Shown in pieces: positions 1 through 7,070 of a stretch of 7,822 bases of DNA; position 1 is the stretch's first letter, and each line of letters begins with the position of its first letter. Source of the stretch: an uncultured Selenomonadales bacterium (lineage in GTDB: Bacteria > Bacillota > Negativicutes > Selenomonadales > Selenomonadaceae); NCBI GenBank assembly GCA_946547205.1, contig CAMNPA010000048.1, positions 1-7,822 on the forward strand. The letters run 5' to 3'. The notes beneath the pieces are model-generated. The model made no database searches, was not told the DNA's origin, and was given only the letters and a program-made list of their open reading frames with translations. The position numbers and the translations under genes were made by a program.

Positions 1-2019
1 CTGGAAAAATTGGGCATCGTCACGAAATACGACCTGCTGACGCATTACCCGCGCAACTACGAGAATCACAGCAGCTTAACAAAAATCGCTGACATAATCG
101 AAGGCGAAAACGTTGTGCTTGTCGGCAGAATTTACGGCTTGACTTCGCGCGAGATTCGGAGAAATTTAACAATCATCAATGCAATTCTCGTTGACAATAC
201 CGGGCGAATTCAGCTGACGTGGTTTAATCAAACGTGGTTGCTCAATAAGCTCAAAGACGGTATGCGACTGCTCGTTATCGGCAAGGCGGCGTTCAATTCG
301 TGGGCTCAAAGCGTGACCGTCAACCAAATCCAAAGCTTTACGATACTTGAGCCGAACGAAGAGCCGCAACTCGGCATCACGCCCGTTTATCCGTCAACAG
401 CCACGATAACGCAACAAGTCTTCCGTACGGCGATGAAAAATCTTCTGTCGTCAATGCCGACGCTGAAAGAAATTTTGCCGCCAAAACTTATCCGCGAACA
501 AGATTTAATTCCGCTTGATTCGGCAATGAGAAATATTCACTTCCCGAAAGATTATTTTGCACTCGACGCGGCAAAACGACGTTTGGCTTTCGACGAACTG
601 TTTTTGATTCAGTGCGGGCTGATGTTGATAAAACGTCAAACACGCGACGAACGACTTGGAATCCGCCACAAAAAGAACGGCGCACTTGTCAAAGCCGCGT
701 TGGAAAAATTGCCGTTCGATTTGACGGGCGATCAGAAAAAAGTTTTCCGCGAAGTTACAAAAGATATGGAAGGCAAATTGCCGATGCGTCGACTGATTCA
801 AGGCGATGTCGGCTCCGGCAAAACCGTTATCGCTCTGCTGGCTCTCGTTAAGACTGTTCAAAGCGGCTTTCAAGGTGCGTTCATGGCTCCTACGGAAATT
901 TTGGCGAATCAACATTACGAGACCTTCACGAAACTTTTGGACGGCTTGAATATCAGCGTCGGACTTTTGAGCGCGAAAGTCACTCGCACGAAAAAATTGC
1001 GCGACGAAGTTTACAAAAAAATTGCCGCGCACGAAATCGACATTGTTATCGGAACGCACGCGCTGATTCAAGAAGGCGTCACATTCGACAACCTCGGACT
1101 GGTCGTCACGGACGAGCAACATCGTTTCGGCGTAACGCAACGTTCGACACTTGAGAAAAAATCAAACCTTGTGCCCGATATGCTCGTTATGACGGCGACA
1201 CCAATCCCGCGCACAATGACTTTGACGGTTTACGGCGATTTGGACGTTTCATTGATAAAAGAACTTCCGCCGGGACGAAAGCCGATTGAAACTCAAGCCG
1301 TGACGACTCACAGCCGAAAAAAAATTTTCGATTTTGTCCGCGCAGAAATTTTAGACGGTCGTCAAGCTTACGTCGTGTGCCCGCTAATCGGTCGCAGCGA
1401 ATCTGAACGCCTTGCCGACATTGAATCAGCCGAAGAAATTTTCGACACGTTGAGCAACGGAATTTTTCGCGACATTCCCTGCGCGTTACTTCATGGCAAA
1501 ATGAAACCGCGCGACAAAGATGACATCATGGAAAAATTTCACGACGGCGCGATTAAATTGCTCGTGTCGACGACGGTCATTGAAGTCGGCGTTGACGTGC
1601 CAAATGCAAGCGTTATGGTTGTCGAACACGCCGAACGATTCGGACTTGCTCAACTTCATCAGCTGCGCGGACGTGTGGGACGCGGTGCGGCGAAATCTTA
1701 TTGCATTCTCATTTCTGACAGCAAAGCGGACGTTGCGCGTGAACGGCTTGAAGTTTTGGAGACGACGAACGACGGATTTAAACTTGCCGAAGAAGATTTG
1801 AAGTTGCGCGGTCCCGGACAATTTTTCGGCGAGGCTCAACACGGTTTGCCCGATTTGAAAGTTGCTGACGTTTTCCGCGACGTGGAGCTTTTGATTCAAG
1901 CACGAGACGCCGCAGAAAATTTCATCACCGACGACGAGAATTTGAATTATTTCGCGAGCTTGCGTGAAAATCTTGCCGTGGCTTATGGCGACAAGTTTAA
2001 CCAAATAACGGAAGCTTGA
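1..2019 (+). CDS. recG: ATP-dependent DNA helicase RecG (5' end outside the window)
   Basis: RecG is a cytoplasmic superfamily 2 helicase that regresses stalled forks and branch-migrates Holliday junctions and D- or R-loops. The reading frame is open from the first base, and its first residues (LEKLGIVTKYDLL) match the family's helix-hairpin-like start, so I infer that roughly 20-30 residues lie upstream. The TTG at 10 is not the real start. Counting from the codon at base 1, a wedge/OB domain spans about 38-118. Walker A GDVGSGKT is at 268-275, the DEQH box at 371-374 followed by RFG, TATPIPRT at 398-405, and the motif VI region QLRGRVGRG at 554-562. The C-terminal translocation segment GPGQFFGEAQHGLPD starts near 604. 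The 672 visible residues fit a near-complete protein of the usual 670-700. Nothing is broken. The TGA at 2017-2019 is followed directly by the next gene's ribosome binding site, so the two are probably cotranscribed. Confidence 0.97.
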   Translation: MEKLGIVTKYDLLTHYPRNYENHSSLTKIADIIEGENVVLVGRIYGLTSREIRRNLTIINAILVDNTGRIQLTWFNQTWLLNKLKDGMRLLVIGKAAFNSWAQSVTVNQIQSFTILEPNEEPQLGITPVYPSTATITQQVFRTAMKNLLSSMPTLKEILPPKLIREQDLIPLDSAMRNIHFPKDYFALDAAKRRLAFDELFLIQCGLMLIKRQTRDERLGIRHKKNGALVKAALEKLPFDLTGDQKKVFREVTKDMEGKLPMRRLIQGDVGSGKTVIALLALVKTVQSGFQGAFMAPTEILANQHYETFTKLLDGLNISVGLLSAKVTRTKKLRDEVYKKIAAHEIDIVIGTHALIQEGVTFDNLGLVVTDEQHRFGVTQRSTLEKKSNLVPDMLVMTATPIPRTMTLTVYGDLDVSLIKELPPGRKPIETQAVTTHSRKKIFDFVRAEILDGRQAYVVCPLIGRSESERLADIESAEEIFDTLSNGIFRDIPCALLHGKMKPRDKDDIMEKFHDGAIKLLVSTTVIEVGVDVPNASVMVVEHAERFGLAQLHQLRGRVGRGAAKSYCILISDSKADVARERLEVLETTNDGFKLAEEDLKLRGPGQFFGEAQHGLPDLKVADVFRDVELLIQARDAAENFITDDENLNYFASLRENLAVAYGDKFNQITEA

Positions 2020-2020
2020 G

Positions 2021-2033
2021 AAAGGCGGTGATT
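2021..2033 (+). promoter_or_regulatory. Extended Shine-Dalgarno sequence that sets the start of the small membrane protein gene
   Basis: AAAGGCGGTGATT matches the extended anti-16S-complementary sequence AAAGGAGGTGATC at all but two positions (C for A in the core, T for C at the end). It lies right after the recG stop, and its core is about 8 bases before the ATG at 2037. This favours ATG 2037 over the in-frame TTG at 2016, which overlaps the recG stop and has no such site ahead of it. Confidence 0.85.
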
Positions 2034-2036
2034 GCA

Positions 2037-2351
2037 ATGACGGAACAGGAAAAATTTAATATTGAAGTGCAGATACGGTTGACAAAGCAAGACGCTAAGT
2101 TTGAACTGTTCATGAATGAGTTGCAGCAACAGCGCGAGGATATTCGACGCATGAACGAACAGCATAACGCCGACATGCGAGAAATACGCGAAGACATCAA
2201 AGGCGCATTAAAACACATTCAAGGTTTAACGATAGCCACAATGGTAGGAATTGCCGCAATAGCAGTAGGCGTTTTGGGCTTTATGTGGTCGTCGACGAGA
2301 AACACCGCGCCACCTGCACCGCCGCCTGCTCAATCAGCTCAAGTTAGATAA
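2037..2351 (+). CDS. Small hypothetical protein: N-terminal coiled coil, one membrane span, Pro/Ala-rich tail
   Basis: I do not recognise this 104-residue protein. Residues 1-62 are charged, rich in Glu, Gln, Arg and Asp, and lack helix breakers. Spaced hydrophobic residues suggest a long amphipathic helix or coiled coil (about 18-62). Residues 64-84 form one hydrophobic segment (LTIATMVGIAAIAVGVLGF) that should span the membrane. The tail (about 85-104) begins with Ser, Thr and Arg and has the proline-rich stretch APPAPPPAQ. There is no signal peptide. By the positive-inside rule the basic N-terminal helix is probably cytoplasmic and the short tail outside, but the Arg at both ends makes this uncertain. 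The layout resembles small phage XhlA-type proteins (helix then membrane anchor), but no lysis gene is nearby and I see no sequence match. Cotranscription with recG is likely from the 17-base gap. The strong ribosome binding site and clean TAA stop argue that it is a real gene. Confidence 0.8.
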   Translation: MTEQEKFNIEVQIRLTKQDAKFELFMNELQQQREDIRRMNEQHNADMREIREDIKGALKHIQGLTIATMVGIAAIAVGVLGFMWSSTRNTAPPAPPPAQSAQVR

Positions 2352-2392
2352 GATGCGGGCAACTCATAACACTTTTGATGACTCGATTAATG

Positions 2393-2431
2393 AAAAAAAC
2401 TCCTGCAGAAAATTTTGCGGGAGATTTTTTT
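2393..2431 (+). terminator. Rho-independent terminator after the recG unit
   Basis: The stem CTCCTGC (2400-2406) pairs with GCGGGAG (2417-2423) over 7 base pairs with one G-U wobble, around a 10-base AT-rich loop. A seven-base T run (2425-2431) follows. A seven-base A run (2393-2399) precedes the stem and could extend it by pairing with the T run, with A2424 bulged. The A run also gives the structure a terminator-like form on the opposite strand. It lies 41 bases after the small gene's stop and ends the recG transcription unit. Confidence 0.9.
2402..2416 (+). repeat. 15-base direct repeat, copy 1 (inside the terminator hairpin)
   Basis: CCTGCAGAAAATTTT occurs here and again, identical, at 2524-2538, 122 bases downstream. 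This copy forms most of the left arm and loop of the terminator. It joins two short palindromes, CTGCAG and AAAATTTT. No function is evident; it could be a duplicated terminator fragment or a chance product of the local AT-rich composition. Confidence 0.6.
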
Positions 2432-2493
2432 ATTGGCGAGTTCGACTTTGAGATAAATACAAGACCGAATAAAATTTCGACGAGTGTATCATA

Positions 2494-2522
2494 TTGACGC
2501 GCCTAATCAAAACCGCTAAACT
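2494..2522 (+). promoter_or_regulatory. Sigma-70/sigma-A type promoter for the rfbC operon
   Basis: A -35 box TTGACG (2494-2499; 5 of 6 consensus bases) is separated by the optimal 17 bases from a -10 box TAAACT (2517-2522; 4 of 6). Transcription would start near 2529-2530, giving a leader of only about 23 bases before the rfbC ATG, with no room for a riboswitch. It sits after the terminator and before the first gene of the tight cluster, where a promoter is needed. This is consensus matching by eye; no start site has been measured. Confidence 0.65.
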
Positions 2523-2523
2523 G

Positions 2524-2538
2524 CCTGCAGAAAATTTT
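2524..2538 (+). repeat. 15-base direct repeat, copy 2 (rfbC leader)
   Basis: This copy is identical to 2402-2416. It spans the predicted transcription start and ends one base before the rfbC Shine-Dalgarno GGAGG (2540-2544). Here it has no GC-rich right arm, so it is not a second terminator. Pairing of CCT (2524-2526) with AGG (2542-2544) would touch the ribosome binding site but is only three base pairs. Confidence 0.6.
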
Positions 2539-2552
2539 TGGAGGTATGACTT

Positions 2553-3110
2553 ATGCAAGTGACTAAGACAAATCTTGACGGCGTGTTGATTTTGGAACCG
2601 AAAGTTTTTGGCGACGCGCGCGGTTGGTTTATGGAAACGTGGTCGGCTCGAAAATTCCAGGCGGCAGGTTTAACGTTCGACTTCGTGCAGGACAATCAAT
2701 CTTACTCTGCGCAACGCGGCACTTTTCGCGGTCTGCACTATCAGACGGCTCCTTTTGCACAGTCTAAGCTTGTCCGTTGCACACGCGGAAAACTTTTGGA
2801 CATTGCCGTTGACATTCGCGAAGGCTCCGAGACTTTTGCAAAGTGGATCGCCGTTGAATTGACCGCCGAAAACAAAAAGCAGTTGCTGATACCGCGCGGC
2901 TTTGCTCACGGATTTTTGACGTTCACCGACGACGTTGAGATTCAGTACAAGGCTGATAATTTTTACGCGCCGACGTGCGACGGAAATATTATTTGGAACG
3001 ATTCGGAAATTGCGCTGGATTTGCCGTTCGCGCCGACAATTCTCGCCGATAAAGACGCCAAAGCTCCCACGCTCCGTGAACGTCTCGAACGTAACGAATT
3101 GAGATTCTGA
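2553..3110 (+). CDS. rfbC: dTDP-4-dehydrorhamnose 3,5-epimerase
   Basis: RfbC/RmlC catalyses double epimerisation at C3 and C5 of dTDP-4-keto-6-deoxy-D-glucose, giving dTDP-4-keto-L-rhamnose, the third step of dTDP-L-rhamnose synthesis for surface polysaccharide. It is a cytoplasmic cupin-fold dimer. The 185 residues are the usual full length. Hallmarks are FGDARGWFMETW (19-30), FVQDNQSYS (44-52), FRGLHYQ (58-64) with the proposed catalytic base His62, Lys72 in SKLVRC, IPRGFAHGFLT (113-123), and the YKADNFYAP segment (132-140) with the likely acid Tyr. Asp168 in LADKDAKAP is the probable partner of the His. The start is ATG 2553, 8 bases after GGAGG (2540-2544). An ATG at 2546 is out of frame. 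It appears to be first in its operon. The pathway partners rfbA, rfbB and rfbD are not in the window. An epimerase for a related dTDP sugar cannot be excluded. Confidence 0.95.
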   Translation: MQVTKTNLDGVLILEPKVFGDARGWFMETWSARKFQAAGLTFDFVQDNQSYSAQRGTFRGLHYQTAPFAQSKLVRCTRGKLLDIAVDIREGSETFAKWIAVELTAENKKQLLIPRGFAHGFLTFTDDVEIQYKADNFYAPTCDGNIIWNDSEIALDLPFAPTILADKDAKAPTLRERLERNELRF

Positions 3111-3111
3111 C

Positions 3112-6100
3112 ATGCAACTGACACCTGAACAACAAGCGGCGGTCGACAGTCGCGGAGAAAATTTATTGTTGGCGGCGGGCGCAGGAGCCGGCAAAACTCG
3201 AACATTGGTTGAACGCGTCATCAAACTGCTCGAAGAAAATTTTTGCAACGTCGACGAAATGCTAATCGTGACATTCACAAATGCCGCCGCGCAGGAAATG
3301 CGTTCGCGAATTCAATCTGCGCTGATGAAACGACTTGAGACCGAACTCGACGTTGACAAGCAAATTGCCCTTGAACGTCACGTAATTTTATTGAGCGGTG
3401 CGCATATCTCAACGTTCGATTCGTTCTGCCAATCGGTTTTGCGACGGAACTTTGCACGCATCGACCTTGACCCGAAATTTCGCGCCGCCGACACCAACGA
3501 AACCGACTTGCTCAAGCGCGAAGTCATCGAAGAACTTTTCGAGACGAATTACGCAGGCGGAAGGGACGCGTTCAAAAATTTCACGGACGCATTCGGCGGC
3601 AACGTTCACGGCGACGACAGAATTCACGACATGATTATCGACCTGCACGACTTTTCGTTGAGTATGCCTTATCCCGACGTGTGGCTTGATTCATTGTCAA
3701 CGCCTTACGATTTGCCGGAAACTGCGCGGCTCGCTGATACAACGTGGTTTAAATTTATCAAGCCCTACATTGACGCGACGCTGAAAAAAATTTTCGACGA
3801 CTGCGCGGAGGCTCAAAGTCTTGCCGAAAAAAATAATGTCAAAGTTCAAATTATCGGCGGCGATTCTAATCAGCTCAACGGCTTGAAAAATTCGCTCGAC
3901 GATTGGAACGCGCTCTACGACAAAATTCACGCGATAAAATTTGCAAACTTCGGCGGCGGGAAATTTGTCGGCGACAAGTTGATTGCCAAAACCAAGATTC
4001 AAACTCTGCGCGACGGTTACAAGTCCAAGCTCCTCAATCTGCGCGAAAAAATTTTCCTTGCCGACGAAAATAAAATGCTCGCCGATATTCGTGAACTCGT
4101 TGCGCCGATTCGTGAACTCGTCCGCGTGACGAAAGCTTTTGCCGAAAAATTTTCTGCCGCCAAACGTGAACGCGGTATCATCGACTTTCACGACATGGAA
4201 CATCTCGCGCTGAAAATTTTCGACGTTGCGCCCGAAGTTGCTGCCGCTTATCGACGCAAATTCAAATTCATCATGGTTGACGAATATCAGGACACAAACG
4301 GAGTGCAGGAAGCGATTATCCAAAAAATTTCCGGCGGAGACAATCTTTTTCTCGTCGGCGACGTGAAGCAGTCGATTTATCGTTTCCGGCTCGTCGACAG
4401 CGCGAATTTCAAAGACAAGATGGCAAGTGACGCTTACCGTTGTATCAACCTGTCGAAAAATTTTCGTAGTCGGAAACAAATCATCGCGGCGGTCAACGAA
4501 ATTTTTAAGCGGCTGATGAATCGTCGTGCGACGGAAATTGACTACGACACGGCGGCTCAACTGCAATTCGGCGCGGATTATGAAGTCGGCGAAAAATTTT
4601 TTGACGAGCGTCCCGAATTTTATTTCATCAAGAAGGAAAGCGACATTGACGACGACAGCGCGAACATTGAACTTGAAATGCGTTTCATCGCGGGAAAAAT
4701 TCACGAGCTGATTGCGTCGAAGAAACTCATTCGCGACGGCGACGACTATCGACCGATTGAATTCCGCGACATCGTGATTTTGCACCGTTCACCGAAGACG
4801 AAAGCCTTTGAAATTCTCGACACGCTGAAGAAATTCGGAGTGCCCGCTTACGTTCCCGACGAAGAGAAATATTTTCAGGCGACGGAAATTCAAATCGTCA
4901 CGAGCCTTTTAAATCTGCTTGACAACGCGCGGCAAGATATTCCGCTTGCGGCGGTGATGTTGAGTTCGATTGGCGGATTCAGCGCGGAAGAATTGGCGCA
5001 AGTCCGAATTGCCACGCCTAACGAAGATTTTTATACGGCTGTCACTCGCGGCGGCGACAAGTGCAAAAATTTTTTGTCGAAGCTCAATCATTGGCGGGAA
5101 ATGGCGCGTCAAGTCGGCGTTCCCGAACTTTTGAGCAGTCTTTATCGCGAAACGGGCTATTATGATTCTGTCGGCACTGAAGATCGCGGCAAAGCTCGGC
5201 AGGCGAATTTGCGAATCCTAATCGACCGTGCGGCGACTTTCGAGGCGAATAATACTCGCGGCTTGTCAAGGTTTGTCGAATTCTTGAAGAAACTTCGCGA
5301 CGTTGGCAACGACATGACGACTGCAGCAACTCTCGGCGAAAATGAAAACGTCGTGCGCGTCGTGACGATTCACAAGAGCAAAGGTCTCGAATATCCCGTT
5401 GTGTTCGTCGCGGGCATCGGCAAGGATTTCAACACGGAAGATTACACTCGCGCGAAAATTTTCCGTCATCGCGAATTCGGCATTGGAGTTTATCGCACGT
5501 TGAAAGATTCACAGCTCAAAGTCAAGACGTTGGCGACTCAAGCCGTTGCGAAAAAAATTGCGGACGAATCGCGTGCCGAAGAGTTGCGGACGCTTTACGT
5601 TGCGTTGACTCGTGCGGAAGAAAAATTATTTCTCGTCGGCGTGACAAGCAAATCAGCGTTGGAAAAATTGCGACCCGTCGACGTGCCGGACGATTACGAC
5701 ATTTTATCGGCGGGAAAATTCATGGATTGGTTGTTGCCGATAAAAGACGCGCTCGCGCCGTTCATCAAGTCTGAACTCGTCTTGCAGTCACAGGTTTTGG
5801 AAATTTCGGAGCGACCGATTGACGCCGCGCAGGAAAAAATTTTGTCGACGCCCGAAAAATTTCCGTCAATGCTTGTGTCGAACATTCCCGCGAAACTTTC
5901 CGTCACCGAATTAAAACGACGCGCGGAAGAAGACGATTTGCCGCAACTTGAAGACTTCACGCCGCGAGAAAAATTTATTTACAGACGACCAAGCTTTATG
6001 CAGACGAAAAAAATTTCCGGCGCAGAATTCGGAACGTTGATGCATCGCGTCATGCAGAGTTTGAACTTGAGCGGCGACTTGTCGGCACGCGGAATTTCGG

Positions 6101-6507
6101 AGCAGGTTGAAGATTTGGCACGTCGACAAATTATTTCGTCCGAACACGTCAAGCTCGTCCGCGCAGATAAAATCGCAAAATTCTTTAGCAGTGAACTCGG
6201 TCAACGTCTCGTCACGTCGCAGGAATTTTATCGCGAATTGCCGTTCAGCAGACTGATTGACGCACAGAAATTTTTCCGCGTCGACGAAAAAATTTTCATC
6301 CAAGGCATAATCGATTTGCTGTTCAAAGATTCGGCGGGACGATGGATTTTGCTCGACTACAAGACGGATCGCGATTCGGAAGACATTGCCGAACGTTATC
6401 GCGTGCAAATTGAGCTGTACACTCAAGCCGTTGAATCACTGCTGAAAATTTCCGTCGCCGAAAAATATTTGTACCTGCTAAACGGCGGGCGACTTGTGAG
6501 GCTGTAA
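3112..6507 (+). CDS. addA: ATP-dependent helicase/nuclease subunit A (AddA type)
   Basis: AddA is the UvrD-like 3'-5' helicase and nuclease subunit of AddAB, which resects double-strand breaks for RecA loading (the Firmicutes counterpart of RecBCD). The 1131 residues carry the full set of superfamily 1 motifs: Q motif TPEQQAAV (4-11), Walker A AGAGAGKT (22-29), Ia TFTNAAAQEM (54-63), ISTFDSFC (99-106), DEYQD (390-394), GDVKQSIYRFR (416-426), NFRS (450-453), VVTIHKSKGLEYPVVF (750-765) and YVALTRAEEKL (829-839). A RecB-family nuclease domain closes it: His978 in GTLMHRVMQ, Asp1068 in QGIIDLL, Asp1082 and Lys1084 in LDYKT, then QIELY (1099-1103). All catalytic residues are present, so both activities should be intact. 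It is about 100 residues shorter than the roughly 1230-residue B. subtilis AddA. Its ATG lies one base after the rfbC stop with only a weak ribosome binding site (GAG at 3101), which suggests translational coupling. addB, usually adjacent, is not on either side here. Confidence 0.93.
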   Translation: MQLTPEQQAAVDSRGENLLLAAGAGAGKTRTLVERVIKLLEENFCNVDEMLIVTFTNAAAQEMRSRIQSALMKRLETELDVDKQIALERHVILLSGAHISTFDSFCQSVLRRNFARIDLDPKFRAADTNETDLLKREVIEELFETNYAGGRDAFKNFTDAFGGNVHGDDRIHDMIIDLHDFSLSMPYPDVWLDSLSTPYDLPETARLADTTWFKFIKPYIDATLKKIFDDCAEAQSLAEKNNVKVQIIGGDSNQLNGLKNSLDDWNALYDKIHAIKFANFGGGKFVGDKLIAKTKIQTLRDGYKSKLLNLREKIFLADENKMLADIRELVAPIRELVRVTKAFAEKFSAAKRERGIIDFHDMEHLALKIFDVAPEVAAAYRRKFKFIMVDEYQDTNGVQEAIIQKISGGDNLFLVGDVKQSIYRFRLVDSANFKDKMASDAYRCINLSKNFRSRKQIIAAVNEIFKRLMNRRATEIDYDTAAQLQFGADYEVGEKFFDERPEFYFIKKESDIDDDSANIELEMRFIAGKIHELIASKKLIRDGDDYRPIEFRDIVILHRSPKTKAFEILDTLKKFGVPAYVPDEEKYFQATEIQIVTSLLNLLDNARQDIPLAAVMLSSIGGFSAEELAQVRIATPNEDFYTAVTRGGDKCKNFLSKLNHWREMARQVGVPELLSSLYRETGYYDSVGTEDRGKARQANLRILIDRAATFEANNTRGLSRFVEFLKKLRDVGNDMTTAATLGENENVVRVVTIHKSKGLEYPVVFVAGIGKDFNTEDYTRAKIFRHREFGIGVYRTLKDSQLKVKTLATQAVAKKIADESRAEELRTLYVALTRAEEKLFLVGVTSKSALEKLRPVDVPDDYDILSAGKFMDWLLPIKDALAPFIKSELVLQSQVLEISERPIDAAQEKILSTPEKFPSMLVSNIPAKLSVTELKRRAEEDDLPQLEDFTPREKFIYRRPSFMQTKKISGAEFGTLMHRVMQSLNLSGDLSARGISEQVEDLARRQIISSEHVKLVRADKIAKFFSSELGQRLVTSQEFYRELPFSRLIDAQKFFRVDEKIFIQGIIDLLFKDSAGRWILLDYKTDRDSEDIAERYRVQIELYTQAVESLLKISVAEKYLYLLNGGRLVRL
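4087..4121 (+). repeat. 14-base direct repeat with a 21-base period inside addA
   Basis: ATTCGTGAACTCGT occurs at 4087-4100 and again, identical, at 4108-4121. The 21-base spacing keeps frame and gives the heptad pair IRELVAP / IRELVRV (AddA residues 326-339) in a helical stretch between helicase motifs. A small in-frame duplication or simple codon reuse could explain it. Confidence 0.55.
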
Positions 6508-6510
6508 ATT

Positions 6511-7059
6511 ATGAACTGCAAAAAAATTTTTATCCTGTCGTTGGCGATGTGGCTGATGTTTTTCCCGACAGCGTTCGCGGCAGAAAATGTTGACGTTCAA
6601 GCTTTGAAGGAGACTTACGACTTGCAACGGCACGAGGAAGGCGGCTACTTCGCCGAAATTTACACTGCGCCATTCCGTCATAAAAAACGCGCGACTGCCG
6701 GCAGCATTTACTTTCTGCTCGACAAGGAAGACGTTTCGCATTTTCATCGGCTCGATTGCGACGAGATTTGGCTTTATCACGCGGGTTGCGGCATGAAAAT
6801 TACCGTGCTCAAAGACGGGCGCATTGATGAATTTTTTCTTGGCGTCGGCGATAAAAATTCTCGCGCAATGGTCGTCATTCCCGCCGGAGCAATTTTCGCC
6901 GCCGAAAATATCGACAAGACGAGCTACACTTTTGTTTCCTGCGTGACGACGCCGCGATTCACTTACAAAGGTTTTCGGCTGATAACGCGCGCAGAGCTCA
7001 AGAAAATTTATCCGCGAATCAGCGATGAAATTTTGCGGCTGGCTTATGAAAAAATCTAG
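6511..7059 (+). CDS. Exported cupin protein of the DUF985 (Cupin_5) family
   Basis: This is a single-domain cupin of the DUF985/Cupin_5 family, whose biochemical role is not established. Family hallmarks are LKETYDLQRHEEGGYFAEIY (32-51), SIYFLL (65-70), SHFHRLDCDEIWLYHAG (76-92), VVIPAGAIFAAE (121-132) and SCVTTPRF (143-150). His77, His79, Glu85 and His90 are the likely metal- or ligand-binding residues of the beta barrel. Unlike the members I know, it begins with a clear Sec signal peptide: NCKK, a hydrophobic core ILSLAMWLMFF (8-18), and an AFA/AE cleavage site after residue 23 or 24. The one N-terminal Cys is before the core, so it is not a lipoprotein. I infer export out of the cytoplasm. 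The mature part is about 158 residues. The start is ATG 6511, three bases after the addA stop, with GAGG at 6497-6500 as a weak ribosome binding site. The substrate is unknown; a sugar or nucleotide-sugar ligand is only a guess from cupin neighbours. Confidence 0.85.
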   Translation: MNCKKIFILSLAMWLMFFPTAFAAENVDVQALKETYDLQRHEEGGYFAEIYTAPFRHKKRATAGSIYFLLDKEDVSHFHRLDCDEIWLYHAGCGMKITVLKDGRIDEFFLGVGDKNSRAMVVIPAGAIFAAENIDKTSYTFVSCVTTPRFTYKGFRLITRAELKKIYPRISDEILRLAYEKI

Positions 7060-7063
7060 GAGG
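7058..7063 (+). promoter_or_regulatory. AGGAGG ribosome binding site of dapB overlapping the cupin stop codon
   Basis: AGGAGG is a perfect Shine-Dalgarno core. Its first two bases are the last two of the cupin gene's TAG (7057-7059), and it lies 7 bases before the GTG at 7071. This supports the GTG start and implies that ribosomes ending the cupin gene finish on the dapB initiation site. Confidence 0.85.
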
Positions 7064-7070
7064 TTTTAAC

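Noticed and set aside
505..1140. 211-codon minus-strand open frame inside recG
   Set aside because: It is a codon-register shadow of the RecG helicase core, with no ribosome binding site or domain seen.
2016..2036. TTG at 2016 as the start of the small membrane protein (overlap with the recG stop)
   Set aside because: The near-perfect Shine-Dalgarno sequence at 2021-2033 would lie inside the coding region; it is correctly spaced for ATG 2037 instead.
2037..2351. Phage holin or XhlA-like lysis protein
   Set aside because: Only the overall layout is similar; no endolysin or other phage gene is nearby and no family motif is visible.
2524..2544. Hairpin sequestering the rfbC ribosome binding site (CCT with AGG)
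   Set aside because: Only three base pairs close a 15-base AT-rich loop; this is not stable enough to claim.
2432..2552. Riboswitch or leader-peptide attenuator ahead of rfbC
   Set aside because: The predicted promoter leaves only about 23 bases of leader, and no second terminator hairpin or short ORF with a ribosome binding site is present.
2670..3278. 202-codon minus-strand frame across the rfbC/addA junction
   Set aside because: It lies opposite two well-supported genes, is low-complexity (Ser, Arg, Val rich) at its start, and shows no domain.
3697..4785. 362-codon minus-strand open frame inside addA
   Set aside because: It is in exact codon register with addA, its translation is rich in Phe, Val, Arg and Asn with no recognisable domain, and the sense strand there encodes conserved helicase motifs.
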